Counted from the first letter of the stretch, positions 8,473 through 20,597 are shown. The stretch: DNA of 64,000 bases from Streptomyces sp. NBC_00178 (GCF_036206005.1 NZ_CP108143.1:1364001-1428000), one strand, 5' to 3'. Notes: a model not told the origin generated them from the letters alone. Program-made: numbers and translations.

Positions 8473-8919
8473 ATGAGCGACACCGACCGCACGGAGACGC
8501 CCGCGGCCCCTGCCCCCCGGCAGAAGCAGCAGTTCGAGCTCGGCACCGGGCCGGGCCGGGTACTGGTCTGGTTCTACGGGGTGTTCACCGTGGCCGCCGC
8601 GTCCCGCTCGATCGTCGAGATGATCCTGGACTTCGGGAAGGCGCCGCTCGCCTACACCCTGTCGGCCGTCGCCGCGGTCGTGTACGGCTTCATCACGTAC
8701 TCGCTGGTGCGCGGCGGCGAGAAGGCGCGCAGGGCGGCGCTGATGTGCTGCGCCGCCGAGCTCGCGGGCGTCCTGATCGTCGGCACGTGGACGCAGGTGG
8801 AGCCGTCCGCCTTCCCGGACAGCACCGTGTGGTCCGGGTTCGGCATGGGCTACCTGTTCATCCCGGTGATCCTGCCGGTCACCGGGATGCTCTGGCTGCG
8901 CCGGGCACGTCGCGCCTGA
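8473..8919 (+). CDS. Hypothetical integral membrane protein cotranscribed with the preceding gene
   Basis: 148 aa. A hydrophilic N-terminus of about 30 residues (MSDTDRTETPAAPAPRQKQQ) precedes four hydrophobic segments (VLVWFYGVFTVAAASRSIVE, APLAYTLSAVAAVVYGFITY, ALMCCAAELAGVLIVGTW, MGYLFIPVILPVTGMLWLRR). The ATG at 8473 follows the preceding stop by two bases, which fixes the start better than any upstream in-frame codon. The layout resembles small Streptomyces membrane proteins of unknown function. Confidence 0.78.
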   Translation: MSDTDRTETPAAPAPRQKQQFELGTGPGRVLVWFYGVFTVAAASRSIVEMILDFGKAPLAYTLSAVAAVVYGFITYSLVRGGEKARRAALMCCAAELAGVLIVGTWTQVEPSAFPDSTVWSGFGMGYLFIPVILPVTGMLWLRRARRA

Positions 8920-8941
8920 CGCCCTCCGTCACAGGCGGTGT

Positions 8942-9445
8942 TCAGGCACTGGCCACGAAGTCGGGCGCGTCCGCGTCCTTCTCCAGCAGGACCAGCCGCA
9001 CGCCGTCCCCTCCGGTCGTGCCGCCCACCCGGGAGTACCCCGCCTTGCGGTAGAGCCTCAGATTGCGCTCACTGCGCTCGCCCGTGTGCAGCCTGAAGCG
9101 GGTTGCCGAACGTCCGTCCGCGAGGCCCGACTCGGCGGCGGCCAGGAGCCGTGTGCCGAGCCCGTGGTTGCGCAGCCTGGGGTGGACGCAGAGCTTGCCG
9201 ATCCGGCCGACGCCGTCGTCGTCGGTGAAACCGCGTACGGAGCCGACGACTTCCTGCCCGAGCCGGGCCACGTACACGAGATCCGTGGCGACTTCCTCGC
9301 GCACCGAGTCGAGCGTCTGGACGAGGGGATCGATCCGGTAGTTGCCGTACAGCTCCGCCTCGCTCTGGAAGCAGAGGTACTGGAGTCTGAAGATCTGCTC
9401 GACGTCCTGCGCCGTCGCCGCCGAGATGGTCACACTCATGCCCAT
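8942..9445 (-). CDS. GNAT family N-acetyltransferase
   Basis: 167 aa with the GNAT core: VYVARLGQEVVGSVRGF (beta 2-4), then GRIGKLCVHPRLRNHGLGTR, where RNHGLGTR is the acetyl-CoA pyrophosphate loop (R-x-x-G-x-G), and LRLYRKAGYSRVG at the end. Substrate unknown. I chose the ATG ending at 9445 because GGGAGG lies nine bases upstream; the next Met (9439) is too far from it. It converges with the membrane-protein pair, leaving 22 bp between stops. Confidence 0.8.
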   Translation of the reverse strand: MGMSVTISAATAQDVEQIFRLQYLCFQSEAELYGNYRIDPLVQTLDSVREEVATDLVYVARLGQEVVGSVRGFTDDDGVGRIGKLCVHPRLRNHGLGTRLLAAAESGLADGRSATRFRLHTGERSERNLRLYRKAGYSRVGGTTGGDGVRLVLLEKDADAPDFVASA

Positions 9446-9482
9446 GTGTGCATGCCTCCCGCTCACCTGCTCCACCGGTTGT

Positions 9483-10121
9483 CTACCGCTCCATTCCCCG
9501 CGGTTCAGGAGCTACAACCTCCGCCGCGAGCATTCTGCGCAGACATCCAAGGCATCGGGAACGCATAGGACCCAAACTGCCCTGTGACATACCCAACTCC
9601 CCTGCGATTTCCCGGTAGGTCGGATCGTGGGGGGCGAGCATCGCCTCGAGTAACCGGCGGCAGCGTCCCGGCAGTCGTCCCACCGCGCGGCGCACGGCCC
9701 GGCGTTCGTCCGCGCCCACCGCGATCCGCTCGGGGCATCCGGCCCAGTCCGCGGGGGACTCGCCCGACGCGTAGGCGCGCTCGTTGCGGACCCTGCGGCG
9801 GGCGGTGCGCGCCTCCGCCCGTACCGCGGCGCGGACCCGGCGGGCGGGGTCGGCGAGGGCCGATGCCCCGGCGTCCCGGCGCTCCAGCAGGCGCAGCCAG
9901 ACCGCCTGTTCGAGGTCGGCCGCCTCGATGCCGGCGGCGTACGCCTCGGCCGTCGCCTCGGCCCGGACCAGGGCGTGCAGGGCGCCGACCAGGTCCCGCC
10001 CTTCGCCGCGGGCCAGGTCCGTCCGGGCCACGGCCGGGCGCCCGGCCGGTCCGAGTCCGGGTTCGTCGCCGCGGCTCCGGTGCCGGACCGGGCCCTGCGG
10101 AACATGATCAAGGAGTTTCAT
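9483..10121 (-). CDS. Sigma-70-like (ECF-type) RNA polymerase sigma factor, divergent
   Basis: 212 aa. The C-terminal half has a region 4-like helix-turn-helix: RRAVGRLPGRCRRLLEAMLA, then TYREIAGELGMSQGSLGPMR, then SRCLGCLRRML. The N-terminal half has a weak region 2 (ADLEQAVWLRLLERRD) and is extremely Arg/Ala rich. No anti-sigma gene is adjacent; the neighbours are an acetyltransferase and a phosphodiesterase gene on the same strand. I recall a sigma factor at this position in S. coelicolor. The ATG at 10121 is the longest supported start; it lacks a good ribosome site, so the true start may be downstream. Confidence 0.72.
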   Translation of the reverse strand: MKLLDHVPQGPVRHRSRGDEPGLGPAGRPAVARTDLARGEGRDLVGALHALVRAEATAEAYAAGIEAADLEQAVWLRLLERRDAGASALADPARRVRAAVRAEARTARRRVRNERAYASGESPADWAGCPERIAVGADERRAVRRAVGRLPGRCRRLLEAMLAPHDPTYREIAGELGMSQGSLGPMRSRCLGCLRRMLAAEVVAPEPRGMER

Positions 10122-10229
10122 GTCCCGTCAACGCTCCCCGGACGCGGCCGGTTGCCGCGCGCGGGGAGCTCCACCCGACCGGGGCATCCTGGCCGGGCGG
10201 CTGACGTGTCCGTGGACGTGGCGGGAGCC

Positions 10230-11393
10230 TCAGGCCTCGCCGAAGTCGGCCGCCGCGAGCAGCGCGGTGTCCGGGTTGTCCGAGAAGACGCCGTCGATGC
10301 CCGTCGCGAAGTACGTACGGAAGGCGCCGAACGCGTCGCCGTAGGCGTTGGGGTCGGTGCCCCGCCGGAAGTCGGCCGGCAGGAAGCTGTTCTCGTTGCG
10401 CATGGTGTACGGGTGCAGGATCAGGCCCCGCGCGTGCGCGTCGGCGACCAGCGTGGTCGGGGCGGTGAGGCGGCCCGAGGCGTCCTTGGGGATGACCAGG
10501 TCGAGGGTGGGGCCGATGCCCTGGGCGAAGGACGCGATCCACTTCAGTCCGGCGGGCGTCACCAGGTCGGCCACCGTGCGGGGGTCGCCCGCCTCCACGA
10601 AGTCCCAGGGCCTCTCCTTCGGTCCCGACAGCAGGACGACACGGGGTGTGGCCACGAGCTTGGCCAGCCGCTGGATCGAGCCCGGCTCGAAGGACTGCAG
10701 GATCAGCGGGGAGTCCGCGCGGTGCCGGCCGTGGCGGCGCAGCAGCCGGGCCAGCGGCTCCTCCAGGCCGAGCCCGAGCCCCCTGAAGTAGGTGGGGTGC
10801 TTGGTCTCGACGTACAGCCAGACGGGGCGGCCGCGGCGGCGGCCCTCCTTGTCGGCCCAGCGCAGGACCTCCTCGAACGTCGGGATCTCCCACCGGCCGT
10901 CGTACAGGGTGTTCTTCTGGCGGTTGCCCGGGATGCGCTCCTCGGCCCGGAGGGTCTTCAGCTCCGCGAGGGTGAAGTCCTCGGTGAACCAGCCGGTGAG
11001 GGAGACGCCGTCCACCTTCTTGGTGGTCCTGCGGCCGGCGAACTCGGGGTGGTCGGCGACGTCCGTGGTCGCGGTGATGTCGTTCTCGTGGCGGCAGACG
11101 AGGTGCCCGTCCCTGGTCGGCACGAGGTCCTGCTCGACGATGTGCGCACCCATGTCGAGTGCCAGCTGGTAGGAGCCGAGCGTGTGCTCGGGGCGGTAGC
11201 CGCTCGCTCCGCGGTGACCGATGACCGTGGGTACGGGAAGGTCCCGGAGGGAGCCGTGTCCCCCGCCCCTGGCGTCGGGCGCGCCACGCCCGGCCGCGGC
11301 GGCCGTTCCGGTGATTCCGAGGGCCGCCGAGCCGAGGACGGCCGCCCCGAGGAGGGTCCGCCGCCCGGGACCCGACTGCGCGCGCTCTGTCAT
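10230..11393 (-). CDS. Secreted glycerophosphodiester phosphodiesterase, Tat signal
   Basis: 387 aa. The N-terminus MTERAQSGPGRRTLLGAAVL is a twin-arginine signal (GRRTLLGA plus a hydrophobic stretch ending near AAAAG), so export is probably by Tat. The GDPD core is clear: VIGHRGASGYRPEHTLGSY, the metal-site pair EQDLVPTRDGHLVCRHENDI, and WLYVETKHPTYF. Family knowledge: it hydrolyses glycerophosphodiesters to glycerol-3-phosphate and an alcohol, releasing phosphate and carbon from phospholipid debris. Start at ATG 11393, with GAGGAG six bases upstream. Length is normal for secreted GlpQ. Confidence 0.92.
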   Translation of the reverse strand: MTERAQSGPGRRTLLGAAVLGSAALGITGTAAAAGRGAPDARGGGHGSLRDLPVPTVIGHRGASGYRPEHTLGSYQLALDMGAHIVEQDLVPTRDGHLVCRHENDITATTDVADHPEFAGRRTTKKVDGVSLTGWFTEDFTLAELKTLRAEERIPGNRQKNTLYDGRWEIPTFEEVLRWADKEGRRRGRPVWLYVETKHPTYFRGLGLGLEEPLARLLRRHGRHRADSPLILQSFEPGSIQRLAKLVATPRVVLLSGPKERPWDFVEAGDPRTVADLVTPAGLKWIASFAQGIGPTLDLVIPKDASGRLTAPTTLVADAHARGLILHPYTMRNENSFLPADFRRGTDPNAYGDAFGAFRTYFATGIDGVFSDNPDTALLAAADFGEA

Positions 11394-11625
11394 GGATGCT
11401 CCTCGCCTGTGATGTCCTGCCCCTTCGGGGAAGGCTTGATCGTAGGCAGCTACGCCATCGGCGGGGCGGCCCGTGGACGAACATGGCGGAAACACACGTC
11501 AACACTGCGTATCCGCTCCGTGAACCCGATGTGCGCGGAGGGCATACCCGCGAGTATCGTCCTCACCTGCACAGACCCTCATGAACATCCGCACCGGCCG
11601 CCCGGCCACGACACCGGAGGAAGCG

Positions 11626-12297
11626 TTGTCCCGACTCACGGTCATCAAGGCAGTGCTCGGACCCATCCTGCGCCTGCTCTTCCGGCCACAGGTGGAGGGT
11701 GTCGAGAACATCCCCGGGACCGGTCCGGTGATCCTCGCGGGGAACCATCTGACGTTCATCGACTCGATGATCATGCCGGTCTGCTGCGACCGGCCGGTGT
11801 TCTACATCGGCAAGGACGAGTACGTCACGGGCAAGGGCTTCAAGGGCCGGCTGATGGCCTGGTTCTTCACCGGCTGCGGCATGATCCCCGTGGACCGGGA
11901 CGGTGGCCGGGGCGGCGTCGCGGCGCTCATGACGGGTCGCCGAGTGCTGGAGGGGGGCAACGCCTTCGCGATCTACCCGGAGGGCACCCGCTCGCCCGAC
12001 GGCCGCCTCTACCGCGGCCGTACGGGCATCGCGCGGCTGACGCTCATGACGGGCGCCCCGGTCGTGCCCTTCGCGATGATCGGCACCGACAAGCTGCAGC
12101 CGGGCGGCGCGGGCCTGCCCCGTCCGGGCAAGGTCACGGTCCGGTTCGGTGAGCCGATGGAGTTCTCCCGGTACGAGGGCATGGACCGCGACCGCTATGT
12201 GCTCCGGGCGGTCACGGACTCCGTGATGGCCGAGGTGATGCGCCTGTCGGGCCAGGAGTACGTCGACATGTACGCCACCAAGGCGAAGGCCGCCTGA
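11626..12297 (+). CDS. 1-acyl-sn-glycerol-3-phosphate acyltransferase (PlsC-like)
   Basis: 223 aa from a TTG start. The PlsC block shows the HX4D motif NHLTFIDS, IYPEGTRSPDGRLYRG (EGTRS) and TGAPVVPFAMIG, so the enzyme probably acylates lysophosphatidate at the inner membrane. I chose TTG at 11626 because GGAGGAAGCG directly precedes it and homologues begin xSRLTVIKAVLGP; an upstream in-frame ATG at 11581 would add 15 residues without a ribosome site. Transcribed divergently from the phosphodiesterase gene; both act on phospholipid metabolism. Confidence 0.88.
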   Translation: MSRLTVIKAVLGPILRLLFRPQVEGVENIPGTGPVILAGNHLTFIDSMIMPVCCDRPVFYIGKDEYVTGKGFKGRLMAWFFTGCGMIPVDRDGGRGGVAALMTGRRVLEGGNAFAIYPEGTRSPDGRLYRGRTGIARLTLMTGAPVVPFAMIGTDKLQPGGAGLPRPGKVTVRFGEPMEFSRYEGMDRDRYVLRAVTDSVMAEVMRLSGQEYVDMYATKAKAA

Positions 12298-12314
12298 GCC
12301 GGACGAGTGTCTTC

Positions 12315-12348
12315 GAGGGGCCCGGCGCGCGCACGCGCCGGGCCCCTC
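12315..12348. terminator. Bidirectional terminator between the acyltransferase and MFS genes
   Basis: Perfect 15-bp stem (GAGGGGCCCGGCGCG / CGCGCCGGGCCCCTC) around the tetraloop CGCA. It lies between two convergent genes and overlaps the last two bases of the MFS gene. Confidence 0.9.
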
Positions 12349-13894
12349 ACTCGTCGGCGATGATCCCCTCTTCCAGCTTCTCGTTGCGCAGCAGGAACCA
12401 GGCCGCCCCGGCGGTCGCGAGCAGCACGACGGCGCCGACCGCCGCCGACACCCGCAGCCCGTTGACGAATGCCTCCTGAGCCGCCGTGACCAGCTCGCCC
12501 GCCAGGGGTGCGGGCAGGCTGTCGGCCATCTCCACGGCTCCCCCGAGCGACTCGTGAGCGGCAGCGGCGGCCCGGGGCGATACGCCCTCGGGCGTGGCGA
12601 AGCCCTGGTAGACGCCGGTGACGATGGAGCCGAGCAGCGCGATCCCGAGGGCGGCGCCGAGTTCGTACGCCGTCTCGGAGACCGCGGAGGCCGAGCCCGC
12701 CTGTTCCTTCGGGACGCTGGAGAGGATGACGTCGGAGGTGACGGTGAACGCGAATCCCGCACCGACGCCCACCACCAGGAGCAGGGCCCCGATCAGCGGA
12801 TAGCCCGTCTCCTTGTGGATCACGGTGACCACGGCGAGCGACACCCCGATGGCCCCCAGACCGCCGGCCACCACGGAGCGCACGGTGAAGCGGCGGGCGA
12901 CGTTGCCCGCCATCAGTCCCGCCGTCACGGCGCCGACCGCCGCGGGCAGTTCGGCGAGCCCGGCCTCGAGCGGGCCCCTCCCCTGGACCAGTTGGAGGAA
13001 CTGGGAGAGGAAGAAGACGATTCCGGACAGGCCCAGGATCGTCAGGAGGTCGGCGAGGACGGCTCCGGAGAACCCCCTGTGGTGGAAGAGCCGCATGTCC
13101 AGCAGCGGGGCGGGCAGCTTGAGCTGGCGTCGTACGAACCAGACGAGCGCCCCGATGCCGACGAGGACCACCACGACGGTCTTCCAGCCCACCCCGTGGG
13201 CGGCCGCCTCCTTGATGGCGTACACGACGCCGATCAGGCCGATCATGGACAGCCCCACGCTGGGGAGGTCCCAGGGGCCCGGTGCCGGGTTCTTCGACTC
13301 GGGGATGATCTTGATGCCGACGGCGACCAGGACCGCCATCACCGGCAGGTTGATGAGGAAGACCGATCCCCACCAGAAGTGCTCCAGAAGGAGGCCGCCC
13401 ACGACCGGCCCCACCGCGGCTCCGGCCGAGGCCATCGCCCCCCAGATGCCGACGGCGAGGCTGCGTTCGCGCGGGTCGTGGAAGAGGTTGCGGATCAGGG
13501 CGAGGGTGGACGGCATCAGGGTGGCGCCGGCGACGCCGAGCAGGGCCCGGGCCAGGATCATCATCTCGGGGCTGGAGGCGTAGGCGTTGAGCACCGACAC
13601 CGCGCCGAACGCCGTGGCTCCGGTCAGCAGCAGTTTCTTGCGTCCGATGCGGTCACCGAGGCTGCCCATGGAGACGAGGAGCCCGGCGATCACGAAGGAG
13701 TAGACGTCGCCGATCCAGAGCAGCTGGGTCCCCGTCGGTTCGAGGTCCTCGCTGAGGAAGGGTGTCGCCAGACCGAGGACGGTGGCGTCGACGGCGACGA
13801 GCAGCACGGCCAGGACGAGGACGGCGAGGGCGATCCACCGCCCCGGATCACGCACGTTGCCGGTGGTGTCCGCCGACTTGTCGGTGCCGCTCAT
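12347..13894 (-). CDS. MFS drug efflux transporter, DHA2 (14-TM) type
   Basis: 515 aa with about 14 hydrophobic segments. It has a cytoplasmic loop SLGDRIGRKKLLLTGATAFG (MFS motif A) and the DHA2-type segment LDMRLFHHRGFSGAVLADLL after helix 8, so it is probably a proton-driven multidrug or antibiotic exporter. The ATG at 13894 overlaps the TetR stop (ATGA, 13891-13894), so it is translated with the regulator gene. The adjoining TetR protein probably represses the pair. Substrate unknown. Confidence 0.9.
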   Translation of the reverse strand: MSGTDKSADTTGNVRDPGRWIALAVLVLAVLLVAVDATVLGLATPFLSEDLEPTGTQLLWIGDVYSFVIAGLLVSMGSLGDRIGRKKLLLTGATAFGAVSVLNAYASSPEMMILARALLGVAGATLMPSTLALIRNLFHDPRERSLAVGIWGAMASAGAAVGPVVGGLLLEHFWWGSVFLINLPVMAVLVAVGIKIIPESKNPAPGPWDLPSVGLSMIGLIGVVYAIKEAAAHGVGWKTVVVVLVGIGALVWFVRRQLKLPAPLLDMRLFHHRGFSGAVLADLLTILGLSGIVFFLSQFLQLVQGRGPLEAGLAELPAAVGAVTAGLMAGNVARRFTVRSVVAGGLGAIGVSLAVVTVIHKETGYPLIGALLLVVGVGAGFAFTVTSDVILSSVPKEQAGSASAVSETAYELGAALGIALLGSIVTGVYQGFATPEGVSPRAAAAAHESLGGAVEMADSLPAPLAGELVTAAQEAFVNGLRVSAAVGAVVLLATAGAAWFLLRNEKLEEGIIADE

Positions 13895-14442
13895 TTCTCC
13901 ACGCTCCGGCGTGCTCCGCCGAGGAGCAACTCGACAATCATGTAGGGGAAGTCCTGTGCCGCGACCCTGCCCGTCTGGACGGACCACGCGCAGCTGCCGA
14001 TCAGGCCGTAGAGGGCCTCGGTGAGCCAGGCGGGTGTGAGGTCGATCCGGAGCTCGCCGCGTTCCTGCCCGCGCCGGAAGAAGGCGGCGACCCTGGCGTC
14101 CAGACGGCTCCACCCCTCGTTGACGTGGTCGCCCTCGAAGAGCTGGTTCTCGGTCACGAGGAAGGACACCAGGCCCGCGCTGGGTTCGACGTGCGCGATC
14201 AGCCGGCGCAGTCCGTCCTCGGAGGTGCCCTCGTCGAGTGCGGCGGCGTCCAGCGCGGACTCGAACTCCCGGATTCCGAGGTCCTCCAGCGCGCCGACCA
14301 GGGCGTCCCGCCCGGCGAAGTGCCGGTGCAGGGTGGCCCGGCCGATGCCCGCGGCCCGGGCGACCTCGTCCATGGTCGCGGTGGATCTGCGGCTGAGCAG
14401 TGCGGCGGCGCTGCGCAGCACCTGCTCGCGGTCGAGTGCCAT
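13891..14442 (-). CDS. TetR family transcriptional regulator of the adjacent MFS pump
   Basis: 183 aa. N-terminal helix-turn-helix at about residues 5-48: EQVLRSAAALLSRRSTATMD, then EVARAAGIGRATLHRHFAGR and DALVGAL, the TetR_N signature. The remaining 130 residues are helical and would form the ligand pocket and dimer face. ATG at 14442; first gene of a two-gene operon with the exporter. The palindrome at 14465-14476, just upstream, is a likely operator, implying autoregulation. Confidence 0.88.
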   Translation of the reverse strand: MALDREQVLRSAAALLSRRSTATMDEVARAAGIGRATLHRHFAGRDALVGALEDLGIREFESALDAAALDEGTSEDGLRRLIAHVEPSAGLVSFLVTENQLFEGDHVNEGWSRLDARVAAFFRRGQERGELRIDLTPAWLTEALYGLIGSCAWSVQTGRVAAQDFPYMIVELLLGGARRSVEK

Positions 14443-14464
14443 GAGACGACACTAACCCGATTGA

Positions 14465-14476
14465 GACATTGATGTC
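14465..14476. promoter_or_regulatory. Candidate TetR operator
   Basis: GACAT-TG-ATGTC inverted repeat in the 83-bp gap between the divergent TetR and HAD genes, 23 bp upstream of the TetR start. Size and position suit a TetR dimer site; binding is inferred, not shown. Confidence 0.5.
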
Positions 14477-14525
14477 CCACCGGGGTGTCGTGTCGCCGGG
14501 GCGCCCGAAAGGGCACCATGGCGCC

Positions 14526-15029
14526 ATGAAGCCGCTGCTGATGATCGACATCGACGGTCCGCTCAATCCGTACGCGGCGCTCGCCCGCCGCCCCGTCCCG
14601 GAGGGCTACTCCCTCCACCGCATGCGGCCGACGGGGTGGAAGGAGGGCACGCCGCTGCCGGTCCTGCTCAGCGCGGACCACGGCGCCGAGCTGCTGGCCC
14701 TGACCGCACGCTACGAGCTCGTCTGGGCGACCACCTGGAAGGACGAGGCGAACGAGTGGGTCGCCCCGCACCTCGGGCTTCCCCCGCTGCCGTACGTCGA
14801 CTGGCCCTCGATGCACGCCGTCACGGCGGACGGCACCTACTGGAAGACGCGTCACGTCGTCGACTACGCCGGTGGGAGGCCGTTCGCCTGGGTGGACGAC
14901 GAGATCTCCGACCTCGACACGGCGTGGGTCGCGGCGCACCACCCGGGGCGCGCCCTGCTGCGGCGGATCGACCCGTGGGTCGGCCTGTCACGGGCGGACT
15001 TCGACGCGCTCGCCGACTGGGCGGCCTGA
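14526..15029 (+). CDS. HAD-fold hydrolase-like protein (HAD_SAK_2 type)
   Basis: 167 aa. Begins with the HAD motif I LLMIDIDGPLNPYA (D-x-D) and has FAWVDDEISD as motif IV. The middle, ELVWATTWKDEANEWVAPHL, matches the small HAD domain found alone in actinomycetes and, in other taxa, in multi-domain RNA-repair proteins. Catalysis on a phosphoester is plausible but the substrate is unknown. ATG at 14526. It stands alone between the TetR gene (divergent) and the aldo/keto reductase gene (convergent). Confidence 0.75.
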   Translation: MKPLLMIDIDGPLNPYAALARRPVPEGYSLHRMRPTGWKEGTPLPVLLSADHGAELLALTARYELVWATTWKDEANEWVAPHLGLPPLPYVDWPSMHAVTADGTYWKTRHVVDYAGGRPFAWVDDEISDLDTAWVAAHHPGRALLRRIDPWVGLSRADFDALADWAA

Positions 15030-15081
15030 GCGGGAGGGCGCGCGCTCCGCGACCGGCCGCCCGGTGCCGGACGGCGGGCGC

Positions 15082-16053
15082 TCAGCTCCAGGGCAGCGAG
15101 GCCCGGTGGCGCCAGTAGGCCTCCGGCTCCTCGACCAGGGCGGACAGCCGGTCGAGCCGTTCCGGGTCGAGGTCGAGCAGCGGGGAGTGCAGATTGGCGG
15201 CCAGCTGTGTGACGGTCACCGCCCCGGACAGGACGACGCCCGCCCACGGCTGGTGGAGCACGAGCGCCAGGGCGACGGCGTCGGCGTCCAGGCCCGCGTC
15301 GGCGCCGATCTCCTGGACGACGGCGGGCGCCTCGGTGCCGGCGAGCCGGCCGTTGGCCATGGCCTCCTTGACGATGACGGTGAGCCCGGCGTCGTGCGCG
15401 TCGGAGAGCGCCGGCCCGGCGGAGGTCTCCAGCGCGTTGTACGTCGCCTGGACCGTGCGGAAGAGGGGTTCGCCGTCCACGGTCACCGCGAGCGCGGCCC
15501 GGATGGCTTCGGCCTGCGCGGGCCCGCTGGCCGAGAAGCCGACCGTGGTGCCGCTCGCGGCCAGTTCGGCGAGGCGGGCGTGCAGGTCCTTGTCGCCGAG
15601 CGCCGGACTGTCGGCCGTCAGCGAGTGGATCTGGTAGAGGTCCAGCCGGTCGCCGAGGAGGCCGGTGGTCTCGCCGTACTGCCGTTCGAAGGCGGCGAGG
15701 GCGTGGTCCTTCACCTCGGGCGTCTCGGCGTCCACCTGCCAGTCGGCGGTGTAGGTGTAACCCCACTTGCTGCCGATGACCATGTCCGTCGCGTCGGGGC
15801 GCGCGGCGAGCCATTCGGCGAGGAACTCCTCGGCGCGGCCGTAGGACCGGGCCGCGTCGATGTAGCGGACACCCTGGGCGTAGGCGGCGTCCAGCAGTTC
15901 GTGCGTGCGGGCCCGGAGCGTGTCGACGCCGCGGTCGGCCGGGAGGTCCCGGTCGCGCCGCAGGGTGATGTAGCCGGGCCTGCCGACCGCGGCCAGGCCG
16001 AGCCCGATGTGGGAGGTCGGGGTGGTCGCCCGGTTCAGGCGGGTGAAGGGCAT
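15082..16053 (-). CDS. Aldo/keto reductase
   Basis: 323 aa, normal for the family. The (beta/alpha)8 AKR tetrad is visible: Asp and Tyr in YIDAARSYGRAEEFLAEWL, Lys in VIGSKWGYTY, and His in LDLYQIHSLT. The later blocks VGFSASGPAQAEAI and LALVLHQPWAGVVLSGA form the NADPH face. It would reduce an aldehyde or ketone with NADPH; substrate unknown. ATG at 16053. It lies 63 bp after argH on the same strand but need not be related to arginine synthesis. Confidence 0.88.
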   Translation of the reverse strand: MPFTRLNRATTPTSHIGLGLAAVGRPGYITLRRDRDLPADRGVDTLRARTHELLDAAYAQGVRYIDAARSYGRAEEFLAEWLAARPDATDMVIGSKWGYTYTADWQVDAETPEVKDHALAAFERQYGETTGLLGDRLDLYQIHSLTADSPALGDKDLHARLAELAASGTTVGFSASGPAQAEAIRAALAVTVDGEPLFRTVQATYNALETSAGPALSDAHDAGLTVIVKEAMANGRLAGTEAPAVVQEIGADAGLDADAVALALVLHQPWAGVVLSGAVTVTQLAANLHSPLLDLDPERLDRLSALVEEPEAYWRHRASLPWS

Positions 16054-16116
16054 CGCGGGCTCCTCTGGGTCGGTTCCGAACGCCTTCCCGTCAACGTAGC
16101 CCGCGATGCCTGCCGA

Positions 16117-19187
<3,071 letters not shown>

Positions 19188-19229
19188 GAACCACCGGCCC
19201 GGAGCAGGGTCGCGCGGGATACTCCGATC

Positions 19230-19829
19230 ATGGGAAAGACACATGAACGCATCGACGGACGGCTGAGAACCTTCATCGAGGAACAGCACATGTTCTTCAC
19301 GGCGACGGCGCCGCTGGGCGAGGAGGGCACGGTCAACCTCTCCCCCAAGGGCATGAGCGGGTCCTTCGCGGTGGTCGACGACCGCACCGTGGCCTACCTC
19401 GACTTCGCGGGGAGCAACGCCGAGACCATCGCCCACCTGCGCGAGAACGGACGCATCACCCTGATGTGGTGCGCGTTCCAGGGGCCCCCGAACATCGTCC
19501 GCGTGCACGGCCGCGGCGAGCCGGTCTTCCGCGACGACCCCCGGTTCCCCGCCCTCCTCGGCCACTTCCCCGCCGTGGACCACACGCGGCACGGGCTGCG
19601 CGCGGTCATCGTGGTGACGGCCGACCTGATCCGGGACACGTGCGGCTACGCGGTGCCCTTCATGTCGTACGACGAGGACCGCTCCCTGCACTCCGGCCGC
19701 TTCGCGCGGGAGGACGACGAGAGCCTGAGCCGCTACTTCGAGGGCAAGGCGCACATCGCCACCAGCATCGACGGCCTGCCGGGGCTCCCCCTGCCGCTGC
19801 CCGCGCTGCCGTCCCCGCCCGCGGGGTGA
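19230..19829 (+). CDS. Pyridoxamine 5'-phosphate oxidase family (split-barrel flavin) protein
   Basis: 199 aa. The N-terminal half is the FMN-binding split barrel: MFFTATAPLGEEGTVNLSPK, FAVVDDRTVAYLDFAGSNAE, ITLMWCAFQGPPNIVRVHGR. The last 50 residues include VPFMSYDEDRSLHSGRFARE. It need not make PLP; many relatives bind F420 or FMN and reduce other substrates. ATG at 19230, in the same direction as the HEAT protein and 42 bp beyond its stop. Confidence 0.82.
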   Translation: MGKTHERIDGRLRTFIEEQHMFFTATAPLGEEGTVNLSPKGMSGSFAVVDDRTVAYLDFAGSNAETIAHLRENGRITLMWCAFQGPPNIVRVHGRGEPVFRDDPRFPALLGHFPAVDHTRHGLRAVIVVTADLIRDTCGYAVPFMSYDEDRSLHSGRFAREDDESLSRYFEGKAHIATSIDGLPGLPLPLPALPSPPAG

Positions 19830-19893
19830 TCCGCTGGGCCGTACGGAGCAGGCGCGGTGGGGGCCTCCCCCCGCGCCCCGTACGGTCCGGAGC

Positions 19894-20595
19894 ATGCGCG
19901 GATTCCTGGTGACCGGGACGGTCCTGCTGGCACTCTCCGCTTCTCCCGGGGTGGCTCCGGCGGGGCCCGTCCCGCTGCCCGGGCGGATGGCGGACACCGG
20001 TGGCGGCACACAGCTGATCACTGCCGAGGCCCCCGGCACGGGATCCACCACGGGCAGGCTCACCTGGTGGGACCGGGACGAGGAGGGGTGGGCGCAGGCG
20101 GGTTCGGCGCCCGCGCGCTTCGGGGCCGGCGGCCTGACCGAGGGGACCACAAGGGTCCAGGGCACGAACACCACACCGACCGGGCTCTACGACCTGCCCT
20201 ACGCGTTCGGGACCGAGACGGCCCCGCCCGGGACCCGCTATCCGTACCGCCTGGCCGACGACGGCGACTGGTGGTGCCAGGACAACGAGTCCACCGCCTA
20301 CAACCGGTGGGTCCGGCCGCTGCCCGCCGACTGCAGGGCGCAGGAGTCCGAACACCTGGTGGCCTACTCCACGCAGTACGCCCGCGCGCTCGTCATCGGC
20401 TTCAACTACCACCGGCCGGTGCGCGGCAGGGGTGCCGGGATCTTCCTCCACGTCGACGGGAAGGGCGCGACCGCCGGCTGCGTCTCCGTGCCGGCGGCCG
20501 CCATGGACCGGATCCTGGCCTGGGCCGATCCGGCCCGCCGCCCGCACATCGCGGTCGGGACGGAGTCCGGCCCGACCGCGGTCACCCGGTACTGA
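19894..20595 (+). CDS. Exported L,D-transpeptidase (YkuD fold)
   Basis: 233 aa with an N-terminal Sec signal (FLVTGTVLLALSASPGVAPA). The C-terminal half holds the active-site pattern FLHVDGKGATAGCVSVP, i.e. H-x-x-G-x(5)-G-C, with Cys as nucleophile, and NTTPTGLYDLPYAFG upstream as in YkuD/ErfK domains. Likely acts on peptidoglycan stem peptides outside the membrane. ATG at 19894, 64 bp after the oxidase gene. Catalytic His and Cys both present, so probably active. Confidence 0.82.
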   Translation: MRGFLVTGTVLLALSASPGVAPAGPVPLPGRMADTGGGTQLITAEAPGTGSTTGRLTWWDRDEEGWAQAGSAPARFGAGGLTEGTTRVQGTNTTPTGLYDLPYAFGTETAPPGTRYPYRLADDGDWWCQDNESTAYNRWVRPLPADCRAQESEHLVAYSTQYARALVIGFNYHRPVRGRGAGIFLHVDGKGATAGCVSVPAAAMDRILAWADPARRPHIAVGTESGPTAVTRY

Positions 20596-20597
20596 CG

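Noticed and set aside
12347-14566. Single 739-codon fusion of regulator region and MFS transporter
   Set aside because: The upstream part is the wrong frame of the TetR gene; the ATGA overlap at 13891-13894 shows two separate proteins.
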